A stretch of 64,000 nucleotides of DNA from Solibacillus daqui (GTDB lineage Bacteria > Bacillota > Bacilli > Bacillales_A > Planococcaceae). Of the stretch, positions 43,467 to 52,579 are shown one piece after another. The notes beneath the pieces are model-generated. The model saw only the letters and a program-made list of their open reading frames with translations, did no database searches and was not told the origin of the DNA. The DNA is taken from assembly GCF_028747805.1 (NCBI RefSeq), contig NZ_CP114887.1:1171501-1235500 (forward strand), in the 5' to 3' direction. Numbering within the stretch: the stretch's first letter is position 1; each line of letters begins with the position of its first letter. The position numbers and the translations under genes are program-made.

Positions 43467-45125
43467 ATGAATAAAATACTTTGTGAATGCGGGCATGAAA
43501 ATTCAGAAGGCACGAATCTCTGTCAAAAATGCGGTTCTCCTTTATCGGAAGAGGAAAAAAGCAAAAAAATTGCAGACATGCGCTATGAAGGTACAGCCAT
43601 TCGTTCAAAAACTTATAACAAGTCAATTATTGATAAAATTTGGAATTTCTTTTCGAGTGTTAAGGTAGGGATTGCACTCATTATCATCAATTTAATAGCA
43701 GCATCGATTGGTACGATTTTACCGCAGGAATTTTACATAAGTGTCGCAACAGACGCGGAAAAAAAGCAGTACTACTCAGATGTTTATGGTTGGTTCGGTG
43801 AAATTTACTATGCGTTAGGTTTATCGGATCTTTATTCATCCCTATGGTTCCAAATACTTGTATTAATGTTAGGTGTGTCCATAATTATTGCCAGTATTGA
43901 CCGTGGTTTCCCGTTACATAAATCTTTAAAAAATCAACGAGTAAAACGACATATTAATTTCATGAAGCGTCAGCGAGTAGTTGCAAACGGTGTTGCTACT
44001 GGGCAACAAGAGCAGACATTAGAATTAGTTGAACAAAAATTGAAAAATTTAAAATACAATGTACGCCGTGAAGATAACGCAGTCATGGCTGAAAAGGGCC
44101 GTTTTTCTCGTTACGGTGCCTATGTCAATCATGTCGGCTTAATCGTCTTTATAGTTGGAGTTATGCTGCATTTAGTGCCAGGCTTTTACGTTGATGAATC
44201 CATGTGGCTACGTGAGGGTGAAACACGTGCAATTCCAGGTATGGATGGTTATTTCTTGAAAAATGATAAATTCATTTTAGAAACGTATGACAATGATCCA
44301 CAAGGTGAGCAACTAAAGCAAGGTATTAATACGATGGCAAAAAACTATCAAACAAATGTCACCTTGTACAAGCAAGCTGATGACGCGGTTCCTGGACAAG
44401 CTGATAATTTACAAGAAGTGAAGTCTTATGAAATCCGTGTCAATCACCCATTAAAGCATGATGGATATGCGGTATATCAAATGGATTACCGTTTAAATGA
44501 GTTAAAAACGATGATTTTTGATTTATCGAATAAAGCAACTGAAGAATCGCTTGGTCAAATTAGCATCGATTTAACAAACCCGCAAGATGAGTACGATTTA
44601 GGAAATGGCGCTAAAGTACGTTTAATGGGCTACTACCCTGACTTCTCAGGCTTTAAAGAGGGCGTACCGCAAACAGCGACACAAACACCAAATAATCCGG
44701 CGTTCATTTTCAAAATGATTACGCCTGAAACGCCAGATGGAGAAACAAGCTTTGTAGCGATACAGCAAACGCTTGAGCCGGATGGGGAAAATATGTACAA
44801 AATGAAGTTTTCAAATGTAGAAATGCGTAATATGTCGGGCTTAATGGTTCGCCATGATAAAACAATACCGATGTTATTTGTGGGTGGTATTATTTTCATG
44901 ATTGGTGTAGCGATTGGTTCATATTGGAATCACCGTCGTATTTGGATAGAGCAGCTTGAAGATGGAACGATCCATTTAGCTGCACATACAAATAAGAACT
45001 GGTTTGGCATCAAAAAGGATTTAGATGCACTAACTAGCCACGCACATTTACCACAATATATTGACCAACATGAACTAGATAATAATGAAAAGGCTGATAC
45101 AGAAAAGGAAGGTAAAACCTCATGA
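43467..45125 (+). CDS. resB: Cytochrome c biogenesis protein ResB
   Basis: 552 residues. An N-terminal zinc-ribbon ([18 protein letters not shown]) precedes four membrane helices and a large extracytoplasmic loop, as in B. subtilis ResB. With ResC it carries haem across the membrane for attachment to cytochrome c. It overlaps resC by 4 nt. Confidence 0.95.
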   Translation: MNKILCECGHENSEGTNLCQKCGSPLSEEEKSKKIADMRYEGTAIRSKTYNKSIIDKIWNFFSSVKVGIALIIINLIAASIGTILPQEFYISVATDAEKKQYYSDVYGWFGEIYYALGLSDLYSSLWFQILVLMLGVSIIIASIDRGFPLHKSLKNQRVKRHINFMKRQRVVANGVATGQQEQTLELVEQKLKNLKYNVRREDNAVMAEKGRFSRYGAYVNHVGLIVFIVGVMLHLVPGFYVDESMWLREGETRAIPGMDGYFLKNDKFILETYDNDPQGEQLKQGINTMAKNYQTNVTLYKQADDAVPGQADNLQEVKSYEIRVNHPLKHDGYAVYQMDYRLNELKTMIFDLSNKATEESLGQISIDLTNPQDEYDLGNGAKVRLMGYYPDFSGFKEGVPQTATQTPNNPAFIFKMITPETPDGETSFVAIQQTLEPDGENMYKMKFSNVEMRNMSGLMVRHDKTIPMLFVGGIIFMIGVAIGSYWNHRRIWIEQLEDGTIHLAAHTNKNWFGIKKDLDALTSHAHLPQYIDQHELDNNEKADTEKEGKTS

Positions 45126-46306
45126 GTTTAATCGATTTAAGCGGTAACTTGTTGTACGTTGCGTTCATTTGCTATTTAATCGGAACATTTGCATTTGCGG
45201 GTTCCATTAAAGAAAAAAATGATACAGCGGCAAGTCGTGCAGACAAGTATGGTAAATTTGCAATCGTTCTAACAATCATTGGTTTTGTAGCGCAATTAGG
45301 TTATTTCATTACACGATGGATATATACAGGACATGCCCCTGTTAGTAATATGTTTGAGTTTACAACGGCATTTGGTATGTTTATTGTTTTGTCGTTTATC
45401 ATAATTTACTTTATGTATAAAGTTTCAGTACTAGGGGTAGTTGCACTTCCGATTGCTTTGTTAATCATTGGGTATGCGGCAATGTTCCCTAGTGAAGTAA
45501 GCCCACTTGTTCCGTCACTACAAAGTCATTGGTTAACGATTCACGTAATTACGGCAGCATTTGGACAATCGATTTTTGCGATTAGTGCGGTTGCTGGGTT
45601 AGCATACTTACTAAAAAATGTAGACATGTCGAAAAAATCACGAGAGAGCTTTTGGTTAGAAACGGTGATGTTCTGCTGTGTGCTTGTAGTAGGTTTTATC
45701 GTTGCGACGATTACATTTACAGCTATGGATTACAAAGCGGAATTTGAATACGTTGATACTTTAGATAATGTAAGTACAACAACTTATAATATGCCAGCAT
45801 TATTTGGTATGAACGAATATAAAGAGCTGACAGAAAATAAAATGACACCCCTTGTAGAATTACCAGCATTAATTGATGCGCGTAAATTAACATCAGTTGT
45901 TTGGTCTATTCTTTTTGGTACGATTTTATACGGATTAATTCGTTTAATCTTCCGTAAAAAAGTAGCAACCATGCTACAACCATTAGTGAAACGTGTGAAT
46001 TCTACTTTATTAGACGAAATTGCCTATCGCGCGATTTTAATTGCTTTCCCGATATTTACGCTAGGTGCACTGATTTTCGCAATGATTTGGGCACAAAAAG
46101 CATGGGGGCGTTTCTGGGGGTGGGACCCAAAAGAAGTATGGGCGCTTATTACGTGGTTATTCTATGCAGCCTTCTTACACCTACGTCTTTCAAAGGGCTG
46201 GGAAGGAAAAAAGACAGCTTGGTTAACAGTAATTGGGTTCGTAATTATTATCTTTAACTTAGTTGTTGTAAACTTAGTAATTGCTGGTTTACACTCTTAC
46301 GCATAA
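45122..46306 (+). CDS. resC: Cytochrome c biogenesis protein ResC (CcsA type)
   Basis: 394 residues with about eight membrane helices. The haem-handling WWD motif reads [19 protein letters not shown] near residue 335, flanked by conserved histidines. Partner of ResB in system II cytochrome c maturation. Confidence 0.95.
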   Translation: MSLIDLSGNLLYVAFICYLIGTFAFAGSIKEKNDTAASRADKYGKFAIVLTIIGFVAQLGYFITRWIYTGHAPVSNMFEFTTAFGMFIVLSFIIIYFMYKVSVLGVVALPIALLIIGYAAMFPSEVSPLVPSLQSHWLTIHVITAAFGQSIFAISAVAGLAYLLKNVDMSKKSRESFWLETVMFCCVLVVGFIVATITFTAMDYKAEFEYVDTLDNVSTTTYNMPALFGMNEYKELTENKMTPLVELPALIDARKLTSVVWSILFGTILYGLIRLIFRKKVATMLQPLVKRVNSTLLDEIAYRAILIAFPIFTLGALIFAMIWAQKAWGRFWGWDPKEVWALITWLFYAAFLHLRLSKGWEGKKTAWLTVIGFVIIIFNLVVVNLVIAGLHSYA

Positions 46307-46362
46307 ATTTAACAAAATATCGTATTTTTAGAAAAGTTCTTCCTTGTTTGGTTGAGCTTTTC

Positions 46363-46391
46363 TTTTCAATTGCTATTTGAACAGGTACAAT
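46363..46391 (+). promoter_or_regulatory. Possible internal promoter of resDE
   Basis: TTTTCA, 17 nt and TACAAT lie about 38 nt before resD. B. subtilis resDE also has its own promoter. Confidence 0.45.
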
Positions 46392-46428
46392 AGAAAAGAG
46401 AAACAGAGTTTTGAAAGGGGTAACACCA

Positions 46429-47145
46429 GTGTCTGAAAATATATCTGTATTAATCGTTGATGATGAGGATCGTATTCGTCGCTTATTAAAAATGTATTTA
46501 GAACGTGAAGGATATTTAGTAGAAGAGGCCGAAAATGGAGAACAAGCTCTTGAAATGGCTATGGAAAAAGATTATCACTGTATACTATTAGATATTATGA
46601 TGCCTGAAAAAGATGGACTAGAAGTATGCGCGGAGTTACGTGAAAAGAAAACGACGCCAATTATTTTACTTACAGCAAAAGGTGAAGAAGCAAACCGTGT
46701 ACAAGGGTTCGAACTTGGAGCGGATGATTATATTGTAAAGCCATTTAGTCCCCGTGAGGTTGTGCTGCGTTTGAAAGCGATTTTACGTCGCTCAGCAGTG
46801 TTCTCACCGGTAAATAATTCATCGTCATCTAAAGATTTAGTTGTGTTTCCACATTTAACAATTGACCATGATGCGCACCGTGTAACAGCTGACGGTACAG
46901 AAGTAAACTTAACACCAAAAGAGTATGAGTTGCTTTACTTCTTAGCAAAATCTCCTGACAAAGTATTTGACCGTGAGCAATTATTAAAAGAAGTATGGCA
47001 TTATGACTTCTTTGGGGACTTACGTACGGTAGATACACATGTAAAACGTTTACGTGAAAAGTTAAATCGTGTTTCTGAAAATGCGGCGAAAATGATCGTA
47101 ACGGTTTGGGGAGTTGGCTACAAGTTTGAGGTCGTAAATGATTAG
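46429..47145 (+). CDS. resD: Redox response regulator ResD
   Basis: 238 residues from GTG 46429 (AAAGGGG at 8 nt). OmpR class: receiver with D55 in LLDIMMPE and VKPFSPREVVLR, then a winged-helix DNA-binding domain (LTPKEYELLYFLAKSPDKVFDREQLL, VDTHVKRLREKL). It controls aerobic and anaerobic respiration and cytochrome genes. It overlaps resE by 8 nt. Confidence 0.94.
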   Translation: MSENISVLIVDDEDRIRRLLKMYLEREGYLVEEAENGEQALEMAMEKDYHCILLDIMMPEKDGLEVCAELREKKTTPIILLTAKGEEANRVQGFELGADDYIVKPFSPREVVLRLKAILRRSAVFSPVNNSSSSKDLVVFPHLTIDHDAHRVTADGTEVNLTPKEYELLYFLAKSPDKVFDREQLLKEVWHYDFFGDLRTVDTHVKRLREKLNRVSENAAKMIVTVWGVGYKFEVVND

Positions 47146-48913
47146 AATAGCAACAAGTATCGTCGGGAAGCTATGGGGAACCATTTTGCTTCTCGTTTCG
47201 TTTGTCCTGTTCATTTTCACGTTATTCATGTTAGAGCTTTTAGAGAAATATAATAATGAACAATCCGAAATGTCATTGCGTCAAACGGCGGCAGCGATTG
47301 TGAGCATTGTTGATCATGATGAATTAGACGATAAACAATTTGCCATTATTTCCGAATTATTAACCGAAACAACGAACGTACTGATTGCAAAAAATTCGGA
47401 TGAAGTGCTTTATTCTGTACAAGAGGGCGTTAATAAAGAGGAAATTCAAGAAAAAATTATTTCAAGTAAGGTATTTGAAAAGGTATATGCTACCGACGAG
47501 CCGATTGTTAAAGAACTAACACTGCCATCGAATACCAAAGAAAATAAAAATAGCAATTACATTGTGCTTGGATTCCCATTAAAGAGCGAAGCGGAAACGC
47601 ATGGAGCTGTCTTTATGTATAAAAATCCAGAGGCATTGCACCAAACAAGTAAGGAAACGACAAAAATTGTCTTTATCGCAGCGGCCATTGCTTTTGTATT
47701 AACAACAATTTTTGCTTTTTTCTTATCTTCTAAAATTACATTACCGCTACGGAAAATGCGTGAACATGCCTTTGAATTAGCAAAAGGGCGCTTTGATTCG
47801 AAATTAGATACGAAACAAAATGACGAAATTGGTCAGTTGGCTGTTGCATTTAACCAAATGGGACGCCAATTAAAGCACCATTTAGAAGTTATTCATCAGG
47901 AAAAAGAACAGTTGTCTAGTGTTTTAACGTCGATGTCAGATGCCGTTATTACATTTAACCGTGATAAGACGATTTTAGTAAGTAATCCACCTGCTGAACG
48001 CATGCTACAAAAATGGTTTGTTACAAGAGGTTTAGATAGCTCAAAACCGATTCCTGTTGAGTTTTATCATATGCTAGATCATGTTTTAAGTTTTGAAGAT
48101 CAACTTGAAGAAGAGCTGGAAATTGGCAAATCTTATTACAGTATTTCGATTAGCCCGCTCTACAGTGGCGAGTCAATTCGTGGCGCGGTTGCTGTCATTC
48201 GCGATAAAACAGAAGAAACGAAGCTTGAAAAGTTAAAATCAGACTTTATCGCCAATGTTTCACATGAATTACGCACACCGATCGCAATGCTACAGGGCTA
48301 CTCTGAAGCGATTTTAGATGGAGTTGTGGAATCTGAGGAAGAACGTAATGACATGATACGTGTTATTCATGATGAATCCCAGCGTATGAGCCGCTTAGTA
48401 ACGGATCTATTGGATTTAGCTCGCATGGAAGCGGGTCATATGACGCTCTATAAAGATGATGTACCGCTAGTATCAGTTATTGATCGAATGACACATAAAT
48501 TCGATCAGCGTGCTAAGGAACATCAAGTACAATTAAAGTTTGAAACGATGATTCCACAAGAAACGATTATTCCGATTGATGAAGACCGCATTGAACAAGT
48601 GTTAACTAATTTAATCGACAACGCGATTCGCCATACGTCACAAAATGGCTTCGTTACCGTGTCGATTACAGAAGACCAAGGATATGCAAAAATCGAAGTA
48701 AGCGATACAGGGCAAGGCATTCCACAAGACGATTTACCATACGTGTTTGAACGTTTCTACAAAGCCGATAAAGCTCGCACACGTTCAAAAGGTGGGACAG
48801 GTCTTGGATTAGCAATTACAAAAAATATCGTAGAAGCACATGAAGGTAAAATCACTGTAACAAGCATAGAACAACAAGGCACTACGTTTACATTCCATTT
48901 GCCGCTTAAATAA
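47138..48913 (+). CDS. resE: Redox sensor histidine kinase ResE
   Basis: 591 residues: TM1 (about 12-34), extracytoplasmic domain, TM2 (about 176-197), HAMP (198-250), PAS (about 258-360), HisKA with H376 in NVSHELRTP, and HATPase with N, G1 and G2 boxes (DNAIRHT, DTGQGIP, GTGLGLAI). Phosphorylates ResD when respiration is limited. Confidence 0.95.
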   Translation: MIRIATSIVGKLWGTILLLVSFVLFIFTLFMLELLEKYNNEQSEMSLRQTAAAIVSIVDHDELDDKQFAIISELLTETTNVLIAKNSDEVLYSVQEGVNKEEIQEKIISSKVFEKVYATDEPIVKELTLPSNTKENKNSNYIVLGFPLKSEAETHGAVFMYKNPEALHQTSKETTKIVFIAAAIAFVLTTIFAFFLSSKITLPLRKMREHAFELAKGRFDSKLDTKQNDEIGQLAVAFNQMGRQLKHHLEVIHQEKEQLSSVLTSMSDAVITFNRDKTILVSNPPAERMLQKWFVTRGLDSSKPIPVEFYHMLDHVLSFEDQLEEELEIGKSYYSISISPLYSGESIRGAVAVIRDKTEETKLEKLKSDFIANVSHELRTPIAMLQGYSEAILDGVVESEEERNDMIRVIHDESQRMSRLVTDLLDLARMEAGHMTLYKDDVPLVSVIDRMTHKFDQRAKEHQVQLKFETMIPQETIIPIDEDRIEQVLTNLIDNAIRHTSQNGFVTVSITEDQGYAKIEVSDTGQGIPQDDLPYVFERFYKADKARTRSKGGTGLGLAITKNIVEAHEGKITVTSIEQQGTTFTFHLPLK

Positions 48914-48945
48914 ATAGGGTTGTAGTCTAACATTTGCTACTCTTT

Positions 48946-48985
48946 AAATTCACCATTTACAACTGAATGGTGAATTTAATTTTTT
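48946..48985 (+). terminator. Terminator after resE
   Basis: A perfect 12-bp stem, AAATTCACCATT with AATGGTGAATTT, is followed by a T run that runs into the left end of R1d. Confidence 0.92.
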
Positions 48986-49118
48986 AACTTGCTTCAGAAA
49001 TTTTTTGTACCGAAAGCGAAGTGACAGGTACAGAAGCCCCAACTTCTATAAGTTGGGTTGAATGCTAAATATGCAAATCTATACAGTGGGCGTTCAAACC
49101 CCGGCTGAATCAAGTTAA
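48984..49118 (+). mobile_element. Module A of R1d, MITE-like with inverted ends
   Basis: The left end TTAACTTGCTTCAG and the right end CTGAATCAAGTTAA (49105-49118) are inverted repeats with one mismatch, bounded by TTAA on both sides. The 135-bp interior has a GTACC/GGTAC stem and a CCAACTT/AAGTTGG hairpin and no gene. The build is that of a miniature inverted-repeat element; whether it moves is unknown. Confidence 0.6.
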
Positions 49119-49208
49119 TGCCCCGGCGGATGTCACAGATTTTTTAGGGGAGTTTTTCGAGCGAGCTCGAAAAAAATCTGGACGCAATTACGCCGAGGCG
49201 TAATTGAT
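48984..49208 (+). repeat. Repeat R1d, modules A and C
   Basis: After the MITE-like part comes module C at about 49128: GATGTCACAGATTTTTT, TTTTTCGAG/CTCGAAAAA, AAATCTGG and the hairpin CAATTACGC/GCGTAATTG ending at 49206. Module B is missing. Confidence 0.85.
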
Positions 49209-49258
49209 AGTACCAAATCTATAAAACTTAATAAAATTACGATAAACTTGTTACAACA

Positions 49259-49284
49259 TGTAACTTTTTTTGCATTGAGACGAC
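49259..49284 (+). promoter_or_regulatory. Probable autoregulated sigma-X promoter
   Basis: TGTAAC, 16 nt and CGAC match the B. subtilis sigma-X pattern (TGTAAC-N17-CGWC). GTTACA just upstream (49250-49255) makes an inverted repeat with the -35. It ends 26 nt before the sigma gene. Confidence 0.65.
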
Positions 49285-49310
49285 AAATTATTGAAATGGA
49301 GGTGGGATGG

Positions 49311-49844
49311 GTGCAACAATCCATTTTCCATCGGTTATACGATATGTATCATCACGATGTTTTTAACTTTTTGTATTATATTGTGAAAAACCGCACAGCT
49401 GCTGAAGATCTTTCTCATGAAGTTTATATAAGAGTATTGAATGCCTATGACCGATTTGAAGGGAAAAGCAGCGAAAAAACCTGGCTATTTTCCATTGCGA
49501 AAAATGTTGCAATTGATTACTTCCGAAAAAAGCAGGTTCGGGATAAACATGCATTTACCGCATTTGATTGGGAGACAGAGCAGCTCGTATCACATAGCCC
49601 ATCACCAGAACAGTTTGTAGAGTTAAGTGATCAGCTTAGGCAATTACTAGAAGCGTTAGAACAATGTACAGGTGATCAAAAAATGGTCATTATTATGCGC
49701 TTTATGCAAGAATTGTCGATTCAGGAGACTGCCGAAATTTTAGGGTGGACTCAAGGGAAAGTAAAAACAACGCAGCACCGGGCATTAAAAAATTTACGTT
49801 TAATATTGGAGCAGCAAGATGGAAAGGGGGGCGATTCATTATGA
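49311..49844 (+). CDS. sigX: ECF sigma factor, SigX-like
   Basis: 177 residues from GTG 49311 (GGAGGTG at 6 nt). Region 2 includes HHDVFNFLYYIVKNRTAAEDLSHEVYIRVL and KTWLFSIAKNVAIDYFRKKQ; region 4 is MRFMQELSIQETAEILGWTQGKVKTTQHRALKNLR. Position after resE and a linked anti-sigma gene match sigX, which controls envelope charge and lipid genes. ATGA overlap with the anti-sigma gene. Confidence 0.92.
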   Translation: MQQSIFHRLYDMYHHDVFNFLYYIVKNRTAAEDLSHEVYIRVLNAYDRFEGKSSEKTWLFSIAKNVAIDYFRKKQVRDKHAFTAFDWETEQLVSHSPSPEQFVELSDQLRQLLEALEQCTGDQKMVIIMRFMQELSIQETAEILGWTQGKVKTTQHRALKNLRLILEQQDGKGGDSL

Positions 49845-51052
49845 ACAAGGAGCAATGGGATGATGAGAATTTAGAAAACCTTTTCAAACAAGCGCCGAAA
49901 GTAAATGATCTTCGAACAAAAGATGTAGTACTACAGCGTTTAATTGATGAAGGCGCATTTGATGAAAAACCGCCTCAATTACAAAAAGTAGCACAAAAAA
50001 GAATTCGCTGGACACCATTAATTGCCTCGATTGCGTCATTATTTATTTTAGTATTAATAGGTTCACAATTTATAGGGAACAACTCGATTTCAATGGAAAA
50101 CAGTGCGCGTGATGAAGGAGAAAAGGAATCAACTAGTGACGCTATGGAAGCAAAAATGGCTGACCAATCTGAGGAATCTTCATTGATGACAACGCGTGCT
50201 TTTGTAAATGCGACGACACAACAAACACTTGTATACGAATCGCAATTAGAAGGTGTTACATTATTTGAAATGGGCTTATCAGTTGGTACAGAAAGTATTC
50301 CAGTAAGTTTTTTAATCCCAAATGATATCGTTTTAAATAAAGTAGGCACAGATCATCCAACGAATTTGCAATTGTATGAAACATTTGCATCGAAAATAGA
50401 TGAAACAGCTTTAGGCTTTAGTGAGTATCACCCATTTAAAGGAACATTTCATGAACAAGAGGACGGAATAATTCATACATTACCTGATGGACATAATTAT
50501 GATGCAAGTTCAGCAAACATTTCAAATTATACCGGAGCATTAATCAATACGTTTGGAGATGCTTATAAGGAAGTACAGCTTGAAAATGAACAAGGTGAAC
50601 CTTTATTTTTCAATCATTTGGGTAATTTGACAGAGCCAATTCAATTACAAGGTGAACAAAGACAATACAATTATTTTGTCTATCAGAAACAAGATGGCTC
50701 ATATTATTTAAGCCCAAATTTCCATACGAGCTTTTCAACAGTTGAAGAAGCATTAAACAATATGGCAGTTGAATCAAATGATCTATATCAATCAGCCATT
50801 TTACCTGATGTGACATTTAATACAGAAGTAAAAGATAATATTGTAACGATTACATTCGATCAGCCGCTTGATTTAGAACAATTTGAGCCAACAGCAGCGA
50901 TGCGTATGATTGAAGGAATGCTATTAACGGCAGCAAGTTTCGATAAACAAATTAAATTTGAACATATTGTACAAGATAATTGGAGTGGTTTTGACTTCAC
51001 AAAGCCTTTAGAGAAGCCAATAGGAGCGAATATCGTTTTATATAACTTTTAA
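49841..51052 (+). CDS. rsiX: Anti-sigma factor, RsiX-like
   Basis: 403 residues: an N-terminal cytoplasmic sigma-binding part (1-57), one membrane helix (about 58-77, PLIASIASLFILVLIGSQFI), and a large external domain. It should hold the ECF sigma at the membrane. The ATG overlaps the sigma stop, with GGAAAGGGGG upstream. Repeat R1e begins on its stop codon. It is somewhat longer than B. subtilis RsiX. Confidence 0.85.
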   Translation: MNKEQWDDENLENLFKQAPKVNDLRTKDVVLQRLIDEGAFDEKPPQLQKVAQKRIRWTPLIASIASLFILVLIGSQFIGNNSISMENSARDEGEKESTSDAMEAKMADQSEESSLMTTRAFVNATTQQTLVYESQLEGVTLFEMGLSVGTESIPVSFLIPNDIVLNKVGTDHPTNLQLYETFASKIDETALGFSEYHPFKGTFHEQEDGIIHTLPDGHNYDASSANISNYTGALINTFGDAYKEVQLENEQGEPLFFNHLGNLTEPIQLQGEQRQYNYFVYQKQDGSYYLSPNFHTSFSTVEEALNNMAVESNDLYQSAILPDVTFNTEVKDNIVTITFDQPLDLEQFEPTAAMRMIEGMLLTAASFDKQIKFEHIVQDNWSGFDFTKPLEKPIGANIVLYNF

Positions 51053-51244
51053 CTTGATTCAGCAGGGTCTAAATCCTCGACTGAATTGTGGTACGAAGGC
51101 TAAAAGCGTCACGTCCTGTGCTAACGCCTTCGTGATCAACTTCGTGTTGACCTAATGCCCCTTGCGGATGTCACAGATTTTTTTAGAAGTGTTTTTCAAG
51201 CGTGCTAAAAAAAATCTGGAGGTAATTACGTCGGATCGTAATGA
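51049..51244 (+). repeat. Repeat R1e, left end plus modules B and C
   Basis: Begins TTAACTTGATTCAGC on the rsiX TAA. Most of module A is lost. Module B (51094-51150) has outer CGAAGGC/GCCTTCG, a weak inner CAC/GTG, and TCAAC/GTTGA. Module C starts GGATGTCACAGATTTTTTT and ends in a decayed AATTACG/CGTAAT hairpin. Confidence 0.85.
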
Positions 51245-51265
51245 ATCTAATCAAATAAATTTACT

Positions 51266-51303
51266 CGGAATTGTAAGCAAAGGTCTTTACAATTCCGTTT
51301 TTT
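51266..51303 (+). terminator. Terminator after rsiX and R1e
   Basis: A perfect 11-bp stem, CGGAATTGTAA with TTACAATTCCG, followed by six T. Confidence 0.93.
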
Positions 51304-51313
51304 ATTTTATAAT
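51286..51313 (+). promoter_or_regulatory. Promoter of the ribU leader
   Basis: TTTACA, 16 nt and TATAAT lie about 50 nt before the FMN aptamer. The -35 lies inside the terminator stem, an unusual overlap. Confidence 0.55.
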
Positions 51314-51362
51314 AGTAATTGTAGTAAAGTTATTCGTACTTTACGAACAAATTTCATATTGA

Positions 51363-51540
51363 TTCATCTTCGGGGCAGGGTGTAATTCCCGACCGGCGGT
51401 AATAAAAGTGTCAACTTCTGACCATTTACTTGGAGGACGTTGCGTCAAAGCTTTTTCAGCCCGCGAGCCACAATTTGTGTGCAGGATTTGGTGAGATTCC
51501 AAAGCCGACAGTATAGTCTGGATGGGAGAAGGTGAAGGTA
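51363..51540 (+). ncRNA. FMN riboswitch (RFN element)
   Basis: The aptamer is nearly textbook: ATCTTCGGGGCAGGG, GTAATTCCCGACCGGCGGTA, AGCCCGCGAGC, then GCAGGATTTGGTGAGATTCC, AAAGCCGACAGTATAGTC and GATGGGAGAAGGTG. It controls ribU; bound FMN favours the terminator at 51683. Confidence 0.97.
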
Positions 51541-51682
51541 CGGTCGTCATTTTATGAAAATGTCGCTTGTTCGTAGTGCCAATTTTTTCTTATGCAAATT
51601 GTGGGATATTTTTTGCATACACGAAATTGGTCTCATACTACAACAATGCGAATAGACCCTTTATTTAAGTGTGCCTATTTCT

Positions 51683-51714
51683 CCCTTATGCTTGTTTGTG
51701 CATAAGGGTTTTTT
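51683..51714 (+). terminator. Terminator of the FMN riboswitch
   Basis: A perfect 9-bp stem, CCCTTATGC with GCATAAGGG, followed by six T, 65 nt ahead of ribU. Confidence 0.92.
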
Positions 51715-51779
51715 CGTGGAATGAAGTGAATCGTCCTTTCTTCTTGCGAGACTGAATCAGCAAAGAGGAGAGATTGCAA

Positions 51780-52355
51780 ATGCAAAAAAGAAGTTTAAAG
51801 TTACGCTCGTTCGTAACGATTGCGATGCTTAGTGGGGTATCATTCATATTGATGTTATTAAATTTCCCGCTACCATGGTTCCCGGTGTTTTTACAAATTG
51901 ATTTCAGTGATGTGCCAGCATTAATTGCGGCTATTACAATGGGGCCGGTTGCCGGTATTATGGTCGAGCTAGTAAAAAACGTACTAGATTGGATTTATAC
52001 AGGAGCGCCAGAGGGTATACCAGTAGGACATATGGCGAACTTTGCGACAGGTGTATTATTCATTTTACCAGCGTACTTCATTTATAAAAAATTCCCTTCA
52101 GTAAAAGGGTTAATGTCAGGTCTAGTTGTTTCGACAGTAGTAATGTCACTAGGTATGGCGGTATTAAACTATGTAGCATTTTTACCACTTTACACGTATT
52201 TACTAGGCTTTGAATATAATATGTATGAAACTGTTGTCTTAGGGATTTTACCGTTTAACATTGTCAAAGGTGTGATAATGTTAGTCGTGGTAACAATGCT
52301 CTATCGTACAATGCGTGTGTGGATTGAAAATCAACGTAAACAATATTCACTTTAA
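51780..52355 (+). CDS. ribU: Riboflavin ECF transporter S component RibU
   Basis: 191 residues, six membrane helices. The N-terminal LNFPLPWFPVFLQIDFSDVPALIAAITMGPVAG and ELVKNVLDWIYTG are typical of RibU/YpaA. It binds riboflavin and works with EcfAAT. GAGGAGAG is 8 nt before ATG 51780. Control by the FMN riboswitch confirms the role. Confidence 0.96.
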   Translation: MQKRSLKLRSFVTIAMLSGVSFILMLLNFPLPWFPVFLQIDFSDVPALIAAITMGPVAGIMVELVKNVLDWIYTGAPEGIPVGHMANFATGVLFILPAYFIYKKFPSVKGLMSGLVVSTVVMSLGMAVLNYVAFLPLYTYLLGFEYNMYETVVLGILPFNIVKGVIMLVVVTMLYRTMRVWIENQRKQYSL

Positions 52356-52367
52356 ATAATTTATAAC

Positions 52368-52414
52368 AAGCTATAGAGATGCAGTGTTTTGCTGTATTCT
52401 ATAGCTTTTTTGTA
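52368..52414 (+). terminator. Terminator after ribU
   Basis: AAGCTATAGA pairs with TCTATAGCTT, with more pairing CAG/CTG near the loop, then six T. Confidence 0.88.
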
Positions 52415-52579
52415 TTTTTTATTACATAAAAGGGGGATAATATTCTAGGATACGCGGTTAAGAATAACTATTCGCTATTGTATTCGACGTAATAGCCTGT
52501 TATCATAATGACTATTGTTGTAAAAATCAATATATTTCGTTTATTAGACAACGTAGAAAACATCATGGGAGCGAATGAA

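Noticed and set aside
46330-46363. Hairpin AGAAAAG/CTTTTCT as a resC terminator
   Set aside because: Only a 7-bp A-T-rich stem with a long loop; too weak to support.
52415-52579. T-box leader for brnQ
   Set aside because: No AGGGTGGNACCGCG motif or specifier-loop structure was found; only short AT-rich sequence.
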